Part shown: in pieces, positions 41,965 to 49,673 of the stretch
How the letters are laid out: every line of letters starts with the position of its first letter
Numbering within the stretch: the stretch's first letter is position 1
DNA from: Pelotomaculum sp. UBA1371
GTDB taxonomy: Bacteria; Bacillota; Desulfotomaculia; Desulfotomaculales; Pelotomaculaceae
Assembly: GCA_002305915.1 (NCBI GenBank)
Contig: DBRJ01000063.1
Coordinates: 1 to 64,000 of the forward strand
DNA: 64,000 nt
Reading direction: 5' to 3'
Translations under genes and position numbers: made by a program
Notes under the pieces: model-generated
Seen by the model: the letters and a program-made list of their open reading frames with translations, nothing else
What the model was told of the DNA's origin: nothing
Database searches by the model: none

Positions 41965-42501
41965 TTGGTCGACTGGAACAGGATTTACAGACTCCTCAAC
42001 GACGTTACTCCCTTGCCCGTAGACTGTGGAAAACTGTGTGGGGCGGCCTGTTGTTCGGAATGGGAAAAAGGAGTGGGGATGTATCTTCTACCAGGGGAGG
42101 AAATCATGTTTACCATGGCAGAGGAGTGGTTGAGCTGGGAAGAACACTCTACAAAGGATTATGAATTTTGTCCTACATGGTCGGGTGTGGTATATTTTGT
42201 CCGTTGTAACGGAACCTGTCCCAGGGATAAAAGGCCCTTCGCCTGCAGGATATTTCCCCTGGCGCCCTACCTTTCTGAAAGCGGGGACTTCAAGCTTGTT
42301 TTGGAGGAAGGGGCAGCCCTGCTTTGCCCTCTTGTCAAAGCAGGCGACATGGGACTTTTGGACAGGCGGTTCCTGGCCAGGGCTCGCTTGGCCTGGGAGG
42401 AGTTATTAAAAAATCCGCTGGTTAGGGATGACGTTTTGTGGGAATCCCGCCGCCTGGACCGGCTGGCGGGAGAACCCTGGAAAGGGCTTTTCGAAAGATA
42501 G
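41965..42501 (+). CDS. Cysteine-cluster protein (YkgJ-like)
   Basis: A 178-residue protein. TTG start behind GGGGAGGGG. The cysteines are arranged as DCGKLCGAACC at about residues 20-30, then RCNGTCPRDKRPFACRIFPL in the middle and LLCPLV further on, the pattern of the CxxCxxxxCC/YkgJ family, presumed to hold a metal or Fe-S site. Homologues that follow protease or radical-enzyme genes exist but have no assigned function. Coupling to the HtrA gene is likely. Confidence 0.75.
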   Translation: MVDWNRIYRLLNDVTPLPVDCGKLCGAACCSEWEKGVGMYLLPGEEIMFTMAEEWLSWEEHSTKDYEFCPTWSGVVYFVRCNGTCPRDKRPFACRIFPLAPYLSESGDFKLVLEEGAALLCPLVKAGDMGLLDRRFLARARLAWEELLKNPLVRDDVLWESRRLDRLAGEPWKGLFER

Positions 42502-42842
42502 GATAATAATAAGAATATGGGCATTATTTTTTTGCTTGTGAGGTTATAGTACTGTCATATAGTATTTTGTCTTTAATTGATCCAATTTGTATTATTTTGG
42601 AGCAAGACATGGATCGAGCAAGCTTAAGGTAAGGACTAGAAATAAATAGTTAGATCCGTAACCCCTCTGATGCCGGGGTATTTTTTATAAAATAATTTTT
42701 ACTGGCATATCATTTGCATGCTTTTGTACTTAAGTAAACTTGTGAAAGCTATAACAATCAAGTGTGAAACAGCGGCATAACCCTCCATATTACTGTTTTT
42801 GGTTTTGTTGTTTAGTCTTATACCGGCAAAGGAGGTAAAAAT
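42502..42842. other. Leader region of the small-gene array
   Basis: It contains the terminator at 42661-42687. The following 150 nt are AT-rich and lead to the ribosome site of the first array gene. I cannot fix a promoter. Confidence 0.4.
42661..42687 (+). terminator. Terminator before the small-gene array
   Basis: ACCCC (42661-42665) pairs with GGGGT (42675-42679), extended by flanking A/T pairs, followed by TTTTTT. It isolates the array from the HtrA operon. Confidence 0.65.
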
Positions 42843-42998
42843 GTGCAAAAAACCATGGAAAAGATACTGGTCTGTGAAATCGCACATGAGCTGGCCCGGG
42901 AAGCAAGAATTGAAGAAAAAACAAACGAAGCCTTCTTTATTGCCTGGATCAAGAGTGTAATCTACAAGCTGGATAAGGACAGCAGATTGGCTTCTTAA
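42843..42998 (+). CDS. Small array protein A (paralogue 1 of 4)
   Basis: A 51-residue peptide from GTG 42843, 7 nt after AAAGGAGG. An internal ATG at 42855 would give exactly 47 residues, the length of its three downstream relatives. In that register it shares with them Glu8, Glu12 and the pair Ala30-Trp31 (EKTNEAFFIAWIKS) and needs no gaps. It is the most divergent member and has a Cys at position 7. The peptide is an amphipathic acidic/basic helix. An out-of-frame ATG at 42841 overlaps the GTG. The function is unknown. Confidence 0.65.
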   Translation: MQKTMEKILVCEIAHELAREARIEEKTNEAFFIAWIKSVIYKLDKDSRLAS

Positions 42999-43114
42999 GG
43001 AACGGCAAGCGGTCTTTATTAATATACGATTGTTATAACTGTCACAAAGATACTTTATAGGTAGGGTTTAAGGTGCTCTATTTAGAAAAAATATTATTAA
43101 AGGAGTTGCTGGAT

Positions 43115-43258
43115 GTGAGGCGGATGATGTTAAAAGAGATTATGCGCGAGATAGAGATCGAGATTAAAAAGAAAGGGCAGACTGAAGCGATGATTGAGGA
43201 AGCCTGGGCGGCTCATGCTAAAAAGACTGAAGCGCAAAGGGTGAGTTCGGTGAGCTAG
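43115..43258 (+). CDS. Small array protein B (paralogue 2 of 4)
   Basis: A 47-residue peptide from GTG 43115, 9 nt after AAAGGAG (43099-43105). The frame is open up to another GTG at 43073, but the internal start gives the family length. It carries the shared core LKEIMREIEIEI and the motif IEEAWAAHA. The C-terminus (VSSVS) differs from C and D. Charged and helical, without membrane span or cysteine. Function unknown; see the array finding. Confidence 0.68.
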   Translation: MRRMMLKEIMREIEIEIKKKGQTEAMIEEAWAAHAKKTEAQRVSSVS

Positions 43259-43283
43259 GGCAAACAAGATACGCTGTTTCGCA

Positions 43284-43312
43284 CGTCCAAATAAGTTAAA
43301 AATATCACAATT
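43284..43312 (+). repeat. 29-bp intergenic direct repeat, copy 1
   Basis: Copy 1 lies before gene C. Copy 2, at 43530-43558 before gene D, matches it at 28 of 29 bases (only A/C differs). The spacing is 246 bp, the length of one gene-plus-leader unit. It shows that C and D arose by tandem duplication and that the leader is more conserved than the coding DNA, so it may be a regulatory site or RNA element. Confidence 0.8.
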
Positions 43313-43339
43313 AAGATTGCGGAAAATAGAAGGAGAATA

Positions 43340-43363
43340 ATGAAGAAAGGGCGTAAAAAATGA
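43340..43363 (+). CDS. Seven-codon basic leader ORF overlapping gene C
   Basis: ATG 43340 lies 4 nt after AAGGAG and encodes M-K-K-G-R-K-K followed by TGA. That TGA shares ATGA with the start codon of gene C. The same layout occurs before gene D. It may act by translational coupling. Confidence 0.45.
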   Translation: MKKGRKK

Positions 43364-43503
43364 AAAATAACCTACCTAAAGAAACTGTGCGCGAGATGGA
43401 GCTTGAACTGGTAGAAGAAACGCAACTGGAGTTAAGGATTGAGGAAGCATGGACGACTTATGCCGGGAAAATCGAAGTACAAGGTATGAGGCTGGCAGGC
43501 TAG
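43360..43503 (+). CDS. Small array protein C (paralogue 3 of 4)
   Basis: A 47-residue acidic helical peptide from ATG 43360. It shares with protein D the segments LPKE, VREMELEL and LELRI.EAW, and the ending LAG. The residues Glu8, Glu12, Ala30 and Trp31 are common to all four members. Its ATG overlaps the TGA of a seven-codon leader. The purine stretch AAAGGG before it is a fair ribosome site. Function unknown. Confidence 0.72.
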   Translation: MKNNLPKETVREMELELVEETQLELRIEEAWTTYAGKIEVQGMRLAG

Positions 43504-43529
43504 GGAAAGCAGGACTGAACGGTTTTGTG

Positions 43530-43558
43530 CGTCCAAATAAGTTAAAACTATCACAATT
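43530..43558 (+). repeat. 29-bp intergenic direct repeat, copy 2
   Basis: Second copy of the repeat described at 43284-43312 (28 of 29 identical), located 27 nt after the stop of gene C and 33 nt before the leader ORF of gene D. Confidence 0.8.
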
Positions 43559-43590
43559 GAGTTCCGGATAGAAATAAAAAGAGAATAATA

Positions 43591-43629
43591 ATGAAGAGAA
43601 TAATAAAGAAAGGGGGTAACAATAAATGA
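43591..43629 (+). CDS. Twelve-codon basic leader ORF overlapping gene D
   Basis: ATG 43591 encodes M-K-R-I-I-K-K-G-G-N-N-K and TGA. The TGA again shares ATGA with the next gene. The ribosome site before it (AAAGAG) is weaker than for the leader of gene C. The conservation of this arrangement in both copies argues for function or for recent duplication. Confidence 0.42.
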   Translation: MKRIIKKGGNNK

Positions 43630-43769
43630 TTAAAACTCTGCCCAAAGAAGTGGTGCGCGAAATGGAGCTTGAACTGGCTCAGGAAGTCGAGTTGGAGTTA
43701 AGAATTCAGGAAGCATGGTGGACCTTTGCCGGGGAATTAAAAGCGGAAACCATGAAACTGGCGGGCTAG
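43626..43769 (+). CDS. Small array protein D (paralogue 4 of 4)
   Basis: A 47-residue peptide from ATG 43626, 6-7 nt after AAAGGGGG (43609-43616 region). It shows VVREMELELAQEVELEL and IQEAWWTFAG, ending KLAG, and is the closest relative of protein C (more than half of positions identical, no gaps). It is strongly acidic in the middle with an aromatic cluster WW-F at 31-34. Function unknown. Confidence 0.72.
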   Translation: MIKTLPKEVVREMELELAQEVELELRIQEAWWTFAGELKAETMKLAG

Positions 43770-43816
43770 CGGCTAGAGTACCGGGAAAAGACTGGCCTTT
43801 CCGTCTGGGGGCGCCT

Positions 43817-43843
43817 GGATGCTGGAAGATAACCGGAGCATCC
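43817..43843 (+). other. Hairpin downstream of the small-gene array
   Basis: GGATGCT (43817-43823) pairs with AGCATCC (43837-43843), with additional GG/CC pairing inside. No T tail follows, so it is either an mRNA-stabilising hairpin or the first part of a longer terminator region. Confidence 0.5.
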
Positions 43844-44008
43844 TGCATAATTCAGTACAAACAAGTGTTATTTAATCTAAGCATGTAGTGTAATTCAATA
43901 TAAAATGGAATGGATGTGGTTTAAATATGAATATGTTAAAGGGGTTGCTCAGAACCCCGGACCGGCTAAAGGGAATAGAAAAACAGCTGGAGCTGAGTTA
44001 TCTTTTAG

Positions 44009-44036
44009 ACCCTGCTAATATGTGGGGGTTTTTTTT
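44009..44036 (+). terminator. Probable terminator of the small-gene array
   Basis: ACCCT (44009-44013) pairs with GGGGT (44025-44029; one G-U), followed by eight Ts. It lies just before the convergent end of the GlcF-like gene. The stem is short but the T tract is strong. Confidence 0.55.
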
Positions 44037-44040
44037 GTGT

Positions 44041-45261
44041 TTAAGCCAGGATCAGGCTCTGGGCCAGCAGTTGTACAGGATGAACCACTTCAATAGTCCC
44101 TTTATGTTTAGCCAGGCCGTGGCGCAGTTGCATGACGCAGGTGGGACAGAAGGTCGCCACTATGTCTGCGCCTGTTTCCTCTATGGATGCAATTTTTTTA
44201 TTTAATATTTTCATACTGAGATCATAGTGGTAGATGGCAAAGATGCCGCCTCCCCCACAGCAATTGCCGGCATCCTTCATTTCCCTGAATTCCACGCCTG
44301 TTCGACGGAGCAGCTGGCGTGGACTGAGGGTAATTCCCTGGGCCCCGGCGAGATGGCAGGGATCATGATAAGTTGCCACCCTGTTAAGGGCTTTCATACC
44401 GGAATTATAGCTGTCCAGGAGTTCAAGCAGCAGTCCGGAGAGATCCAGGACTTCTATTCCGCTAAAGAGTTGCTGAGCCTGAAGTTCTTTAAGGGTTGCC
44501 GTACAGGAGGCACAGTCCGAAAAAACCGTGTTCACACCCAGTCGCTTGAAGGCTGCCAGGTTGTAAAGAGCCATTGGGGCTACAGGCTCCAATTCGCCGC
44601 TTTCCAGTAGGGGCAGGCCACAGCATTTTAATGATTTAGGAAGCACTACTTCGCAGCCCAGCTGCGAGAGAACTGAAACTGTACTCCCGGCAATTTCCGG
44701 ATAAAGGTAGTTGGTTGAGCAGCCCAGGAAGTATCCAACGCGTGTTGTTGCCTTTCCGGCAGCGGGTGTGATTTCAGGAAGAGAGTCCAGGGCAGGCTGA
44801 CGGGGCAGCCGGCCGGGTAGAGAGAAACCGGGCGGTAAGAGACCACAGGCCAGGCCCATTTTAACAAGCCCCAGACTCTGGCTGCAGCGGATCAACCCGG
44901 CTGCAAGGTTGAGCAGGGCGGGGCGGGTCCAGATTTCTCTAAAGATAGTTCCACGGATCCGGGAGGGATGTTTCCTGGCCAGCATAAAGCGTGCTGCAAG
45001 AATGATTTTGTGGACGGGTACGGCGGAGGGGCATTCCCTGGTGCAGGCCTGACAGAGTATACATCTGGAGAAGTGTGCCGCTGCTTCCGGGCCGGTCCTT
45101 AATTCCCCGCTGGAAAGCATGTGGGCCAGAAAGACTTTGGACCGGGGTGCAGCGGTTTCGTTCCGCACTTCTTCAAAGACAGGACAGACCGACCGGCACT
45201 GTCCGCAGCGCACACAGTGCAAATAGTGTTCTTTTAGACCGGAGAGTTCTTCAAACACCAC
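44041..45261 (-). CDS. glcF: GlcF-like iron-sulfur subunit of a 2-hydroxyacid dehydrogenase
   Basis: A 406-residue protein with two [4Fe-4S] motifs at the N-terminus (CVRCGQCRSVCP and CILCQACTRECP, about residues 16-78). Two CCG domains follow: FLGCSTN...KCCGLPLL...DCASC, and YHDPCHL...NCCGGGG...FCPTCV. This is the layout of the glycolate oxidase GlcF/lactate dehydrogenase Fe-S subunit. It accepts electrons from the FAD subunit encoded just upstream and passes them to the membrane or other carriers. The genes overlap by 11 nt. Confidence 0.9.
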   Translation of the reverse strand: MVFEELSGLKEHYLHCVRCGQCRSVCPVFEEVRNETAAPRSKVFLAHMLSSGELRTGPEAAAHFSRCILCQACTRECPSAVPVHKIILAARFMLARKHPSRIRGTIFREIWTRPALLNLAAGLIRCSQSLGLVKMGLACGLLPPGFSLPGRLPRQPALDSLPEITPAAGKATTRVGYFLGCSTNYLYPEIAGSTVSVLSQLGCEVVLPKSLKCCGLPLLESGELEPVAPMALYNLAAFKRLGVNTVFSDCASCTATLKELQAQQLFSGIEVLDLSGLLLELLDSYNSGMKALNRVATYHDPCHLAGAQGITLSPRQLLRRTGVEFREMKDAGNCCGGGGIFAIYHYDLSMKILNKKIASIEETGADIVATFCPTCVMQLRHGLAKHKGTIEVVHPVQLLAQSLILA

Positions 45262-46678
45262 CTGTGTCTCCTTCCGGGGGCAGAAGCTTGCCCGGGTTCA
45301 TTATGTTGTCCGGATCCAGGGCTTCTTTAATCCGCCTCATTATATTCACCGCCTCACCGTGTTCATCCCGGGCATACTGATTTCGTACGGCCCCTACCCC
45401 GTGTTCGCCGGTGGTGGCTCCGTTCAGCTCAATAGAGAGCCTGTGAATATCGTCCACAAGTTTATTGGCGCGTCCGACCTCTTCCGGGCTGTTCAGGTTA
45501 ATGACAGGGGCTGTATGAACATTACCGTCGCCGATATGTCCGTAATTTACCACAGGGACTTCATGTTTAAGACTGAGTTCTTTAATTTTGCGCAGGGCTT
45601 CCGTTACCTTGTCCAGGGGAACGCTGATATCTTCGCCTGCAAAGATTCTGCTGCCGTCCGGCCGGAGCCTTGCAGCTGCTACGGCAACGACGCTGCGCCC
45701 CCGCCATAGGTCTGCCATCCGGTCCGGATCTGTGGCCCATTCCAGGGAAAACGCGCGTTTCCCTAAAATCTCGGAAATCTGACGGCCTTCCCATTCTACG
45801 CTGGCCGGGTTGCCGTCCACTTCAAAGAGCAGGATGGCTTCTGACGAAGGCAGGTTGATTTCCGGCCGGTAAAGGTTGATGGCGCGAATAGCCGAAGCGT
45901 CCAGGACCTCAATTCCGGAGGGCATGATGCCGGCCCGGTAAACATCCAGGACGGCGGCCGGGGCTTCATTCAAATCTGCAAAGCAGGCCATGGCGATGCC
46001 CCGGGCCCTGGGCCTGGGCCAAACCCTTAAACGTACCTTTGTAATCACACCCAGGATACCTTCCGAGCCCACAAAAAGCTTGGTTAAATTGAGTCCTGAA
46101 ACGTTTTTCAGTGCCTTGCACTTGACGCCTCCCGTCTGGATGACCTGGCCGCCGGCAAGCACCACTTCTAAACCAAGGACATACTGTTCAGTTGTACCAT
46201 ACTTTACTGCCCGTAAGCCGCTGGAATTGTTTGCTACCATGCCGCCTATGGTGCACATCCGGGTACTCCCGGGATCCGGCGGGAAGAATAATCCATATTC
46301 AGACAGGTGTTTGTTGAGTTTATAATGGACCACCCCGGGCCGGGCGATGACCTGCATGTTGGCTACGTCGACCTCTTCGACGGTGTCCCAGGAGGAAAGG
46401 TCCAGCACAATTCCTCCCCTTACCGCCAGACACCCGCAGGTTTCCCCGCTGCCAGCGCCCCGGGGTACCACGGGTATTTTGTGTTCCGAGGCCAGGCGCA
46501 GGGTGGCCGACACTTCTGCGGTGGAGCGGGGAAGCACTACGGCATCGGGCATATAGTTGTGGAACCTGGCCATGAAGGAACTGTCGTAGTTGTAAATCCT
46601 TCGCTCCAGTTCCCCCGTGATTATTCTGTCTCCAGGAAAAATCTTTCTGAGCTCAGCAGCCAGCCTGTGACTGTTCAT
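45251..46678 (-). CDS. glcD: GlcD-like FAD-linked 2-hydroxyacid dehydrogenase
   Basis: A 475-residue VAO-type flavoprotein. The FAD-binding part has PVVPRGAGSGETCG and PPDPGSTRMCTIGGMVANNSSG. The C-terminal FAD-oxidase domain carries NYGHIGDGNVHTAPVI and GATTGEHGVGAVRNQY, with the conserved His residues of the catalytic site. D-lactate or glycolate are the usual substrates; the exact acid cannot be told. With GlcF it would bring reducing equivalents to sulfate respiration. ATG follows GAGGTGATT. Confidence 0.92.
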   Translation of the reverse strand: MNSHRLAAELRKIFPGDRIITGELERRIYNYDSSFMARFHNYMPDAVVLPRSTAEVSATLRLASEHKIPVVPRGAGSGETCGCLAVRGGIVLDLSSWDTVEEVDVANMQVIARPGVVHYKLNKHLSEYGLFFPPDPGSTRMCTIGGMVANNSSGLRAVKYGTTEQYVLGLEVVLAGGQVIQTGGVKCKALKNVSGLNLTKLFVGSEGILGVITKVRLRVWPRPRARGIAMACFADLNEAPAAVLDVYRAGIMPSGIEVLDASAIRAINLYRPEINLPSSEAILLFEVDGNPASVEWEGRQISEILGKRAFSLEWATDPDRMADLWRGRSVVAVAAARLRPDGSRIFAGEDISVPLDKVTEALRKIKELSLKHEVPVVNYGHIGDGNVHTAPVINLNSPEEVGRANKLVDDIHRLSIELNGATTGEHGVGAVRNQYARDEHGEAVNIMRRIKEALDPDNIMNPGKLLPPEGDTGGV

Positions 46679-46760
46679 CTACAATCACCTCGTCAACGCC
46701 TTAATTGATTAATATATGTATTAGTATAAAAATAAAATATCCCTTTACCGGAGTTCAACC

Positions 46761-46832
46761 GTGCCGGGGGCAACATGTTTTCATGCCGGGGCAGCCGGCA
46801 CACATGCCAGTGCCCGGGGTACACTGTGCCGG
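46761..46832 (-). repeat. Cluster of GTGCCGG motifs in the glcD leader
   Basis: Within 72 bp the sequence GTGCCGG or close variants occurs about five times: GTGCCGGG at 46761, ATGCCGGG at 46783, its inverse GCCGGCAC at 46794-46801, GTGCCCGGGG at about 46810 and GTGCCGG at 46826. They lie between the minus-strand promoter (46877-46905) and the gene, a position suited to an operator or attenuator. Confidence 0.5.
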
Positions 46833-46876
46833 TAGCAGCATAAGCATCATACTCCCGTCCTATTCTATGTAAGCGA

Positions 46877-46905
46877 GGTATAATGCTTCTCCTCTTTTTA
46901 GTCAA
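46877..46905 (-). promoter_or_regulatory. SigA-type promoter of the glcD-glcF operon
   Basis: On the minus strand TTGACT (46905-46900), a 17-bp spacer and TATACC (46882-46877) make a near-consensus promoter. It lies about 200 nt upstream of the glcD start codon, leaving a long leader. Confidence 0.7.
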
Positions 46906-46962
46906 GCCAGGTTCTTAACCAATTTTGCCGGTCAAGGAAACCGGGTGCCGCTAGAACCGGAC

Positions 46963-48285
46963 TCAAAATCTTCCCTGTTGTCCCTCACCTGTTTCCCCCG
47001 GGTAGTAACGGCTGATCAGTTCCTGGCGGGTCATGACCAGATACTTCGGAGTGAGTTTTTCCCGGTAGGCTTTTAAAACTTTAAAGCCGTAAGGGTGAAA
47101 GAGGGCTAAAAGCCACCTCTCATACCAGCAGGTAAGGGCTCGGAAGAGGCCCGGCTTCATTTTCATGGAGGTAAAACCCAGGCGCTCGGTGCCCCGGTGG
47201 AGAAGGGTGATCCCAAAGAGGATCTTGACGTCTTGATAATCCGGGTTGTTGTTCAGCAAGTCTGCCAGCAGGGGCAGTTCCCTCTGCACTTCCCGCAGCG
47301 CTTTCAGGGCTATCCGTTCAAGGGACATCTTCTCATCGATTAATTCCTGTAGACGGTCGTTATTTACGTGCAATTCCAGATAAATATTTCCGGGCTTGAG
47401 CAGGGTTCCATCCGGCATTGGCCATTCCTTTCCACGGTAGCGGCGCGTTGCTATGCGGTAAAAGGAGTTTTTGCCTTCTTCCAGTTCCTTGATCCTGCCC
47501 AGTTTCCTGAATGTCCATTCAACAACCCCCCAGAGCCGCCGGGCGCACTTCTTCAATGTCAGCCTGCCGGGCCGCATTGTTTTAATCATTTCCTCCAGGG
47601 GGACCACTTTCAGATCGCGTTTTTCCAAGCCATCCAGGATCGCGGGAAGCGCCCTTACAACCTGTGCGGGCGCGTCATCTGCCGCGCCCGGAGTGGAGCC
47701 GCTGTCGTGAAAGATCAAGATTGCCCCGTCCCGGACCCTGTTCAATACTCTGTGGGCGATGCTTTCAGCCGTCGCCCCTTTGCCCCAGTCCCAGCTCATG
47801 AAGGTCCAGAGAATAACTTTAAGGCCTTTGAGCCGGTAGTAGCAGATGGAGCAAAGATTGAAAAGGCCCCAGGCCGGACGGTAGAAGCGTACTTTTTCTC
47901 CGGTGATTTCTTCAATGGCCTGGTTGGCTTCCCGGATCTCCCGGATTGTTGAGTACGGTTCCTGGAGGCAGACGGCTCTGTGCCTGTAGCCATGATTGCC
48001 CAGGGCGTGGCCGGCAGCCGCAATTTGCTTGATTAAGTCAGGGTAAGCCCTGGCCTTTGTTCCTACTACAAAAAAGCAGGCTTTGATCCGGTAGTGTTCC
48101 AGGATTTCCAGGATTTGTGGTGTGTAACAGGGGTCCGGCCCGTCGTCAAAGGTAAGGGAGACCCTGCGGCCCCCTTTGGGAATGCTGGAAATAGCCCCGA
48201 TCTTCCCCAGACGGATCAACAGCGTGGGCACAATGGTATAAGCCAGCAGGATTAAAAGAACTGCGTAAAAAAAGGATGCTGCCAC
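46963..48285 (-). CDS. Polysaccharide deacetylase (NodB domain) with YkoP-like C-terminal domain
   Basis: A 440-residue protein. An N-terminal membrane helix (about 2-22) precedes the NodB deacetylase domain with TFDDGPDPCYT (catalytic Asp and metal Asp), HGYRHRAV (metal His pair; the motif is usually H-S-x-x-H), FYRPAWG and ILIFHDSG. The last 200 residues, with REVQRELPLLADLL and GFTSMKMKPGLFR, form a second domain as in Bacillus YkoP-type proteins, whose role is unclear. It probably removes acetyl groups from wall or surface glycans. It overlaps no gene but follows the MFS gene by 18 nt on the same strand. Confidence 0.85.
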   Translation of the reverse strand: MAASFFYAVLLILLAYTIVPTLLIRLGKIGAISSIPKGGRRVSLTFDDGPDPCYTPQILEILEHYRIKACFFVVGTKARAYPDLIKQIAAAGHALGNHGYRHRAVCLQEPYSTIREIREANQAIEEITGEKVRFYRPAWGLFNLCSICYYRLKGLKVILWTFMSWDWGKGATAESIAHRVLNRVRDGAILIFHDSGSTPGAADDAPAQVVRALPAILDGLEKRDLKVVPLEEMIKTMRPGRLTLKKCARRLWGVVEWTFRKLGRIKELEEGKNSFYRIATRRYRGKEWPMPDGTLLKPGNIYLELHVNNDRLQELIDEKMSLERIALKALREVQRELPLLADLLNNNPDYQDVKILFGITLLHRGTERLGFTSMKMKPGLFRALTCWYERWLLALFHPYGFKVLKAYREKLTPKYLVMTRQELISRYYPGETGEGQQGRF

Positions 48286-48303
48286 TACGTAAGCCTCTCT
48301 TTA

Positions 48304-49509
48304 TTACATTTGCCTGAAAAAAAATTTTTCTACCGGGTACAGAAAGTAAAAGCAGGACATGACGGCAAGCAGGATTGTGCTTACAATGATAGAAGCCGTA
48401 AGACCATAGGATTTTGCCACAACACCTCCGAGGGCCGGTCCCATGGCAATCCCCATCCCTTCGACAGTAGCGAATACGCCCCAGCCGGTTGCCTGGTATT
48501 CCGGCGAGATGGACTTTGCCAGCAGGTTATTCCAGGCAGGAAGGACGACGGCATAGGAAAAACCCACCAGGGCAGCCAGCAGATAGACAGTCAGCGCGGC
48601 TCTGGCCATGGAAAACATGGCCAGGGATAAGGCTGTCAGGCCGAATCCCGTACCCAACAGGTATTTTAAGTTGAAACGGTCGGCCAGGCGTCCCATGGGC
48701 AAAAAACAAAGTACTGCCGCAGAGCCCCCTGCTATAAGCAGAAAGGCGTACTGCTTGGGGCTGAAGCCGATAATATCCTGGGCGTAAAGGGGCAGCAGCG
48801 GCAGAATTAATCCTCCAGCCAGGGTCTGAAGGAACATTCCGGGCAGAAGGATGTACTTTACCGAGGGATTCTTCGCCATCCTGATAACTTCTTTAAATAA
48901 GGAGAAACCCGGTCCGCCGCCGGTCTTGTCCGTATTCTTACCGGGCATTGTTGCCGACACGATTAAAGCCAGGCCCCAGAGGGCAATCAAGAACCAGAAG
49001 GCCAGACTGTAATCATAATTGATGAAAAAACTGATTACAACAGGCCCGCCCCCGCCGCCTACCAGCCAGATCGCAAAGACAATGCCCATACGGGAGGCCC
49101 GGTCTTTTAACTGCACCGGAGCTACTCCGCTAATCACAGCCAGCCACACCGGTGTTACGGACAGGCCGAAAACTGCCGAGCCAAGGACAAGAACTGTTGC
49201 TGTGGGATATATTTTCATTAACAACAAAGTTGCCATTCCCAGGCTGAAACTGATGTTCAGAATCCGGTGTCCCCGGCGATCCAACTGCCAGCCTGCTGCT
49301 CCCTTGAAGAGTGTTTCAACGAAATAATGAGCTGAGATAGCCAAACCGGAAGCAGCGACGGACAGGCCCAGATACTTGACTGCGTAAAGCGGGAGGAAGG
49401 TCAGAAAAAAAGCGCCGCGGGTGAATTCCATTAGAAAAAGAATCAGCAATAGGCTGAAATCTTTTCTTGAAGACAAAACGCGTTTTAGATTATGCAAATG
49501 TTCAGGCAC
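48304..49509 (-). CDS. Major facilitator superfamily transporter
   Basis: A 401-residue protein with about 12 hydrophobic helices. Residual MFS signatures are visible as AGWQLDRRGHR in the loop between helices 2 and 3, and MGRLADRFNLKY in the equivalent loop of the second half. It is of the drug/sugar-efflux (MFS_1) type. Cotranscription with the deacetylase gene suggests export of, or tolerance to, a surface compound, but the substrate is unknown. The start follows AGGAGGAG. Confidence 0.88.
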   Translation of the reverse strand: MPEHLHNLKRVLSSRKDFSLLLILFLMEFTRGAFFLTFLPLYAVKYLGLSVAASGLAISAHYFVETLFKGAAGWQLDRRGHRILNISFSLGMATLLLMKIYPTATVLVLGSAVFGLSVTPVWLAVISGVAPVQLKDRASRMGIVFAIWLVGGGGGPVVISFFINYDYSLAFWFLIALWGLALIVSATMPGKNTDKTGGGPGFSLFKEVIRMAKNPSVKYILLPGMFLQTLAGGLILPLLPLYAQDIIGFSPKQYAFLLIAGGSAAVLCFLPMGRLADRFNLKYLLGTGFGLTALSLAMFSMARAALTVYLLAALVGFSYAVVLPAWNNLLAKSISPEYQATGWGVFATVEGMGIAMGPALGGVVAKSYGLTASIIVSTILLAVMSCFYFLYPVEKFFFRQM

Positions 49510-49673
49510 TCCTCCTCTTGATTAATTGCTATTATACACCAAGGCGGGAACGGGAACAATCGTCTGCAAATCTCGTCAAATGATATAGTTGATCCTTTTG
49601 GGCGGCTGTTATAGTTAACAAGCTTTGCCTGGAGATACCCTTATTAGTATTTATTACCTGGTAGGAGGATAGC

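Noticed and set aside
43376..43848. Two minus-strand ORFs (89 and 72 codons) opposite the small-gene array
   Set aside because: They are complementary shadows of genes C and D, have no ribosome sites, and their mutual similarity is explained by duplication of the plus-strand genes.
43927..44205. Possible fifth array gene, 92 codons
   Set aside because: Only its first 38 codons precede the convergent glcF; it lacks the E8/E12/AW core, contains a terminator-like hairpin and has a poor ribosome site.
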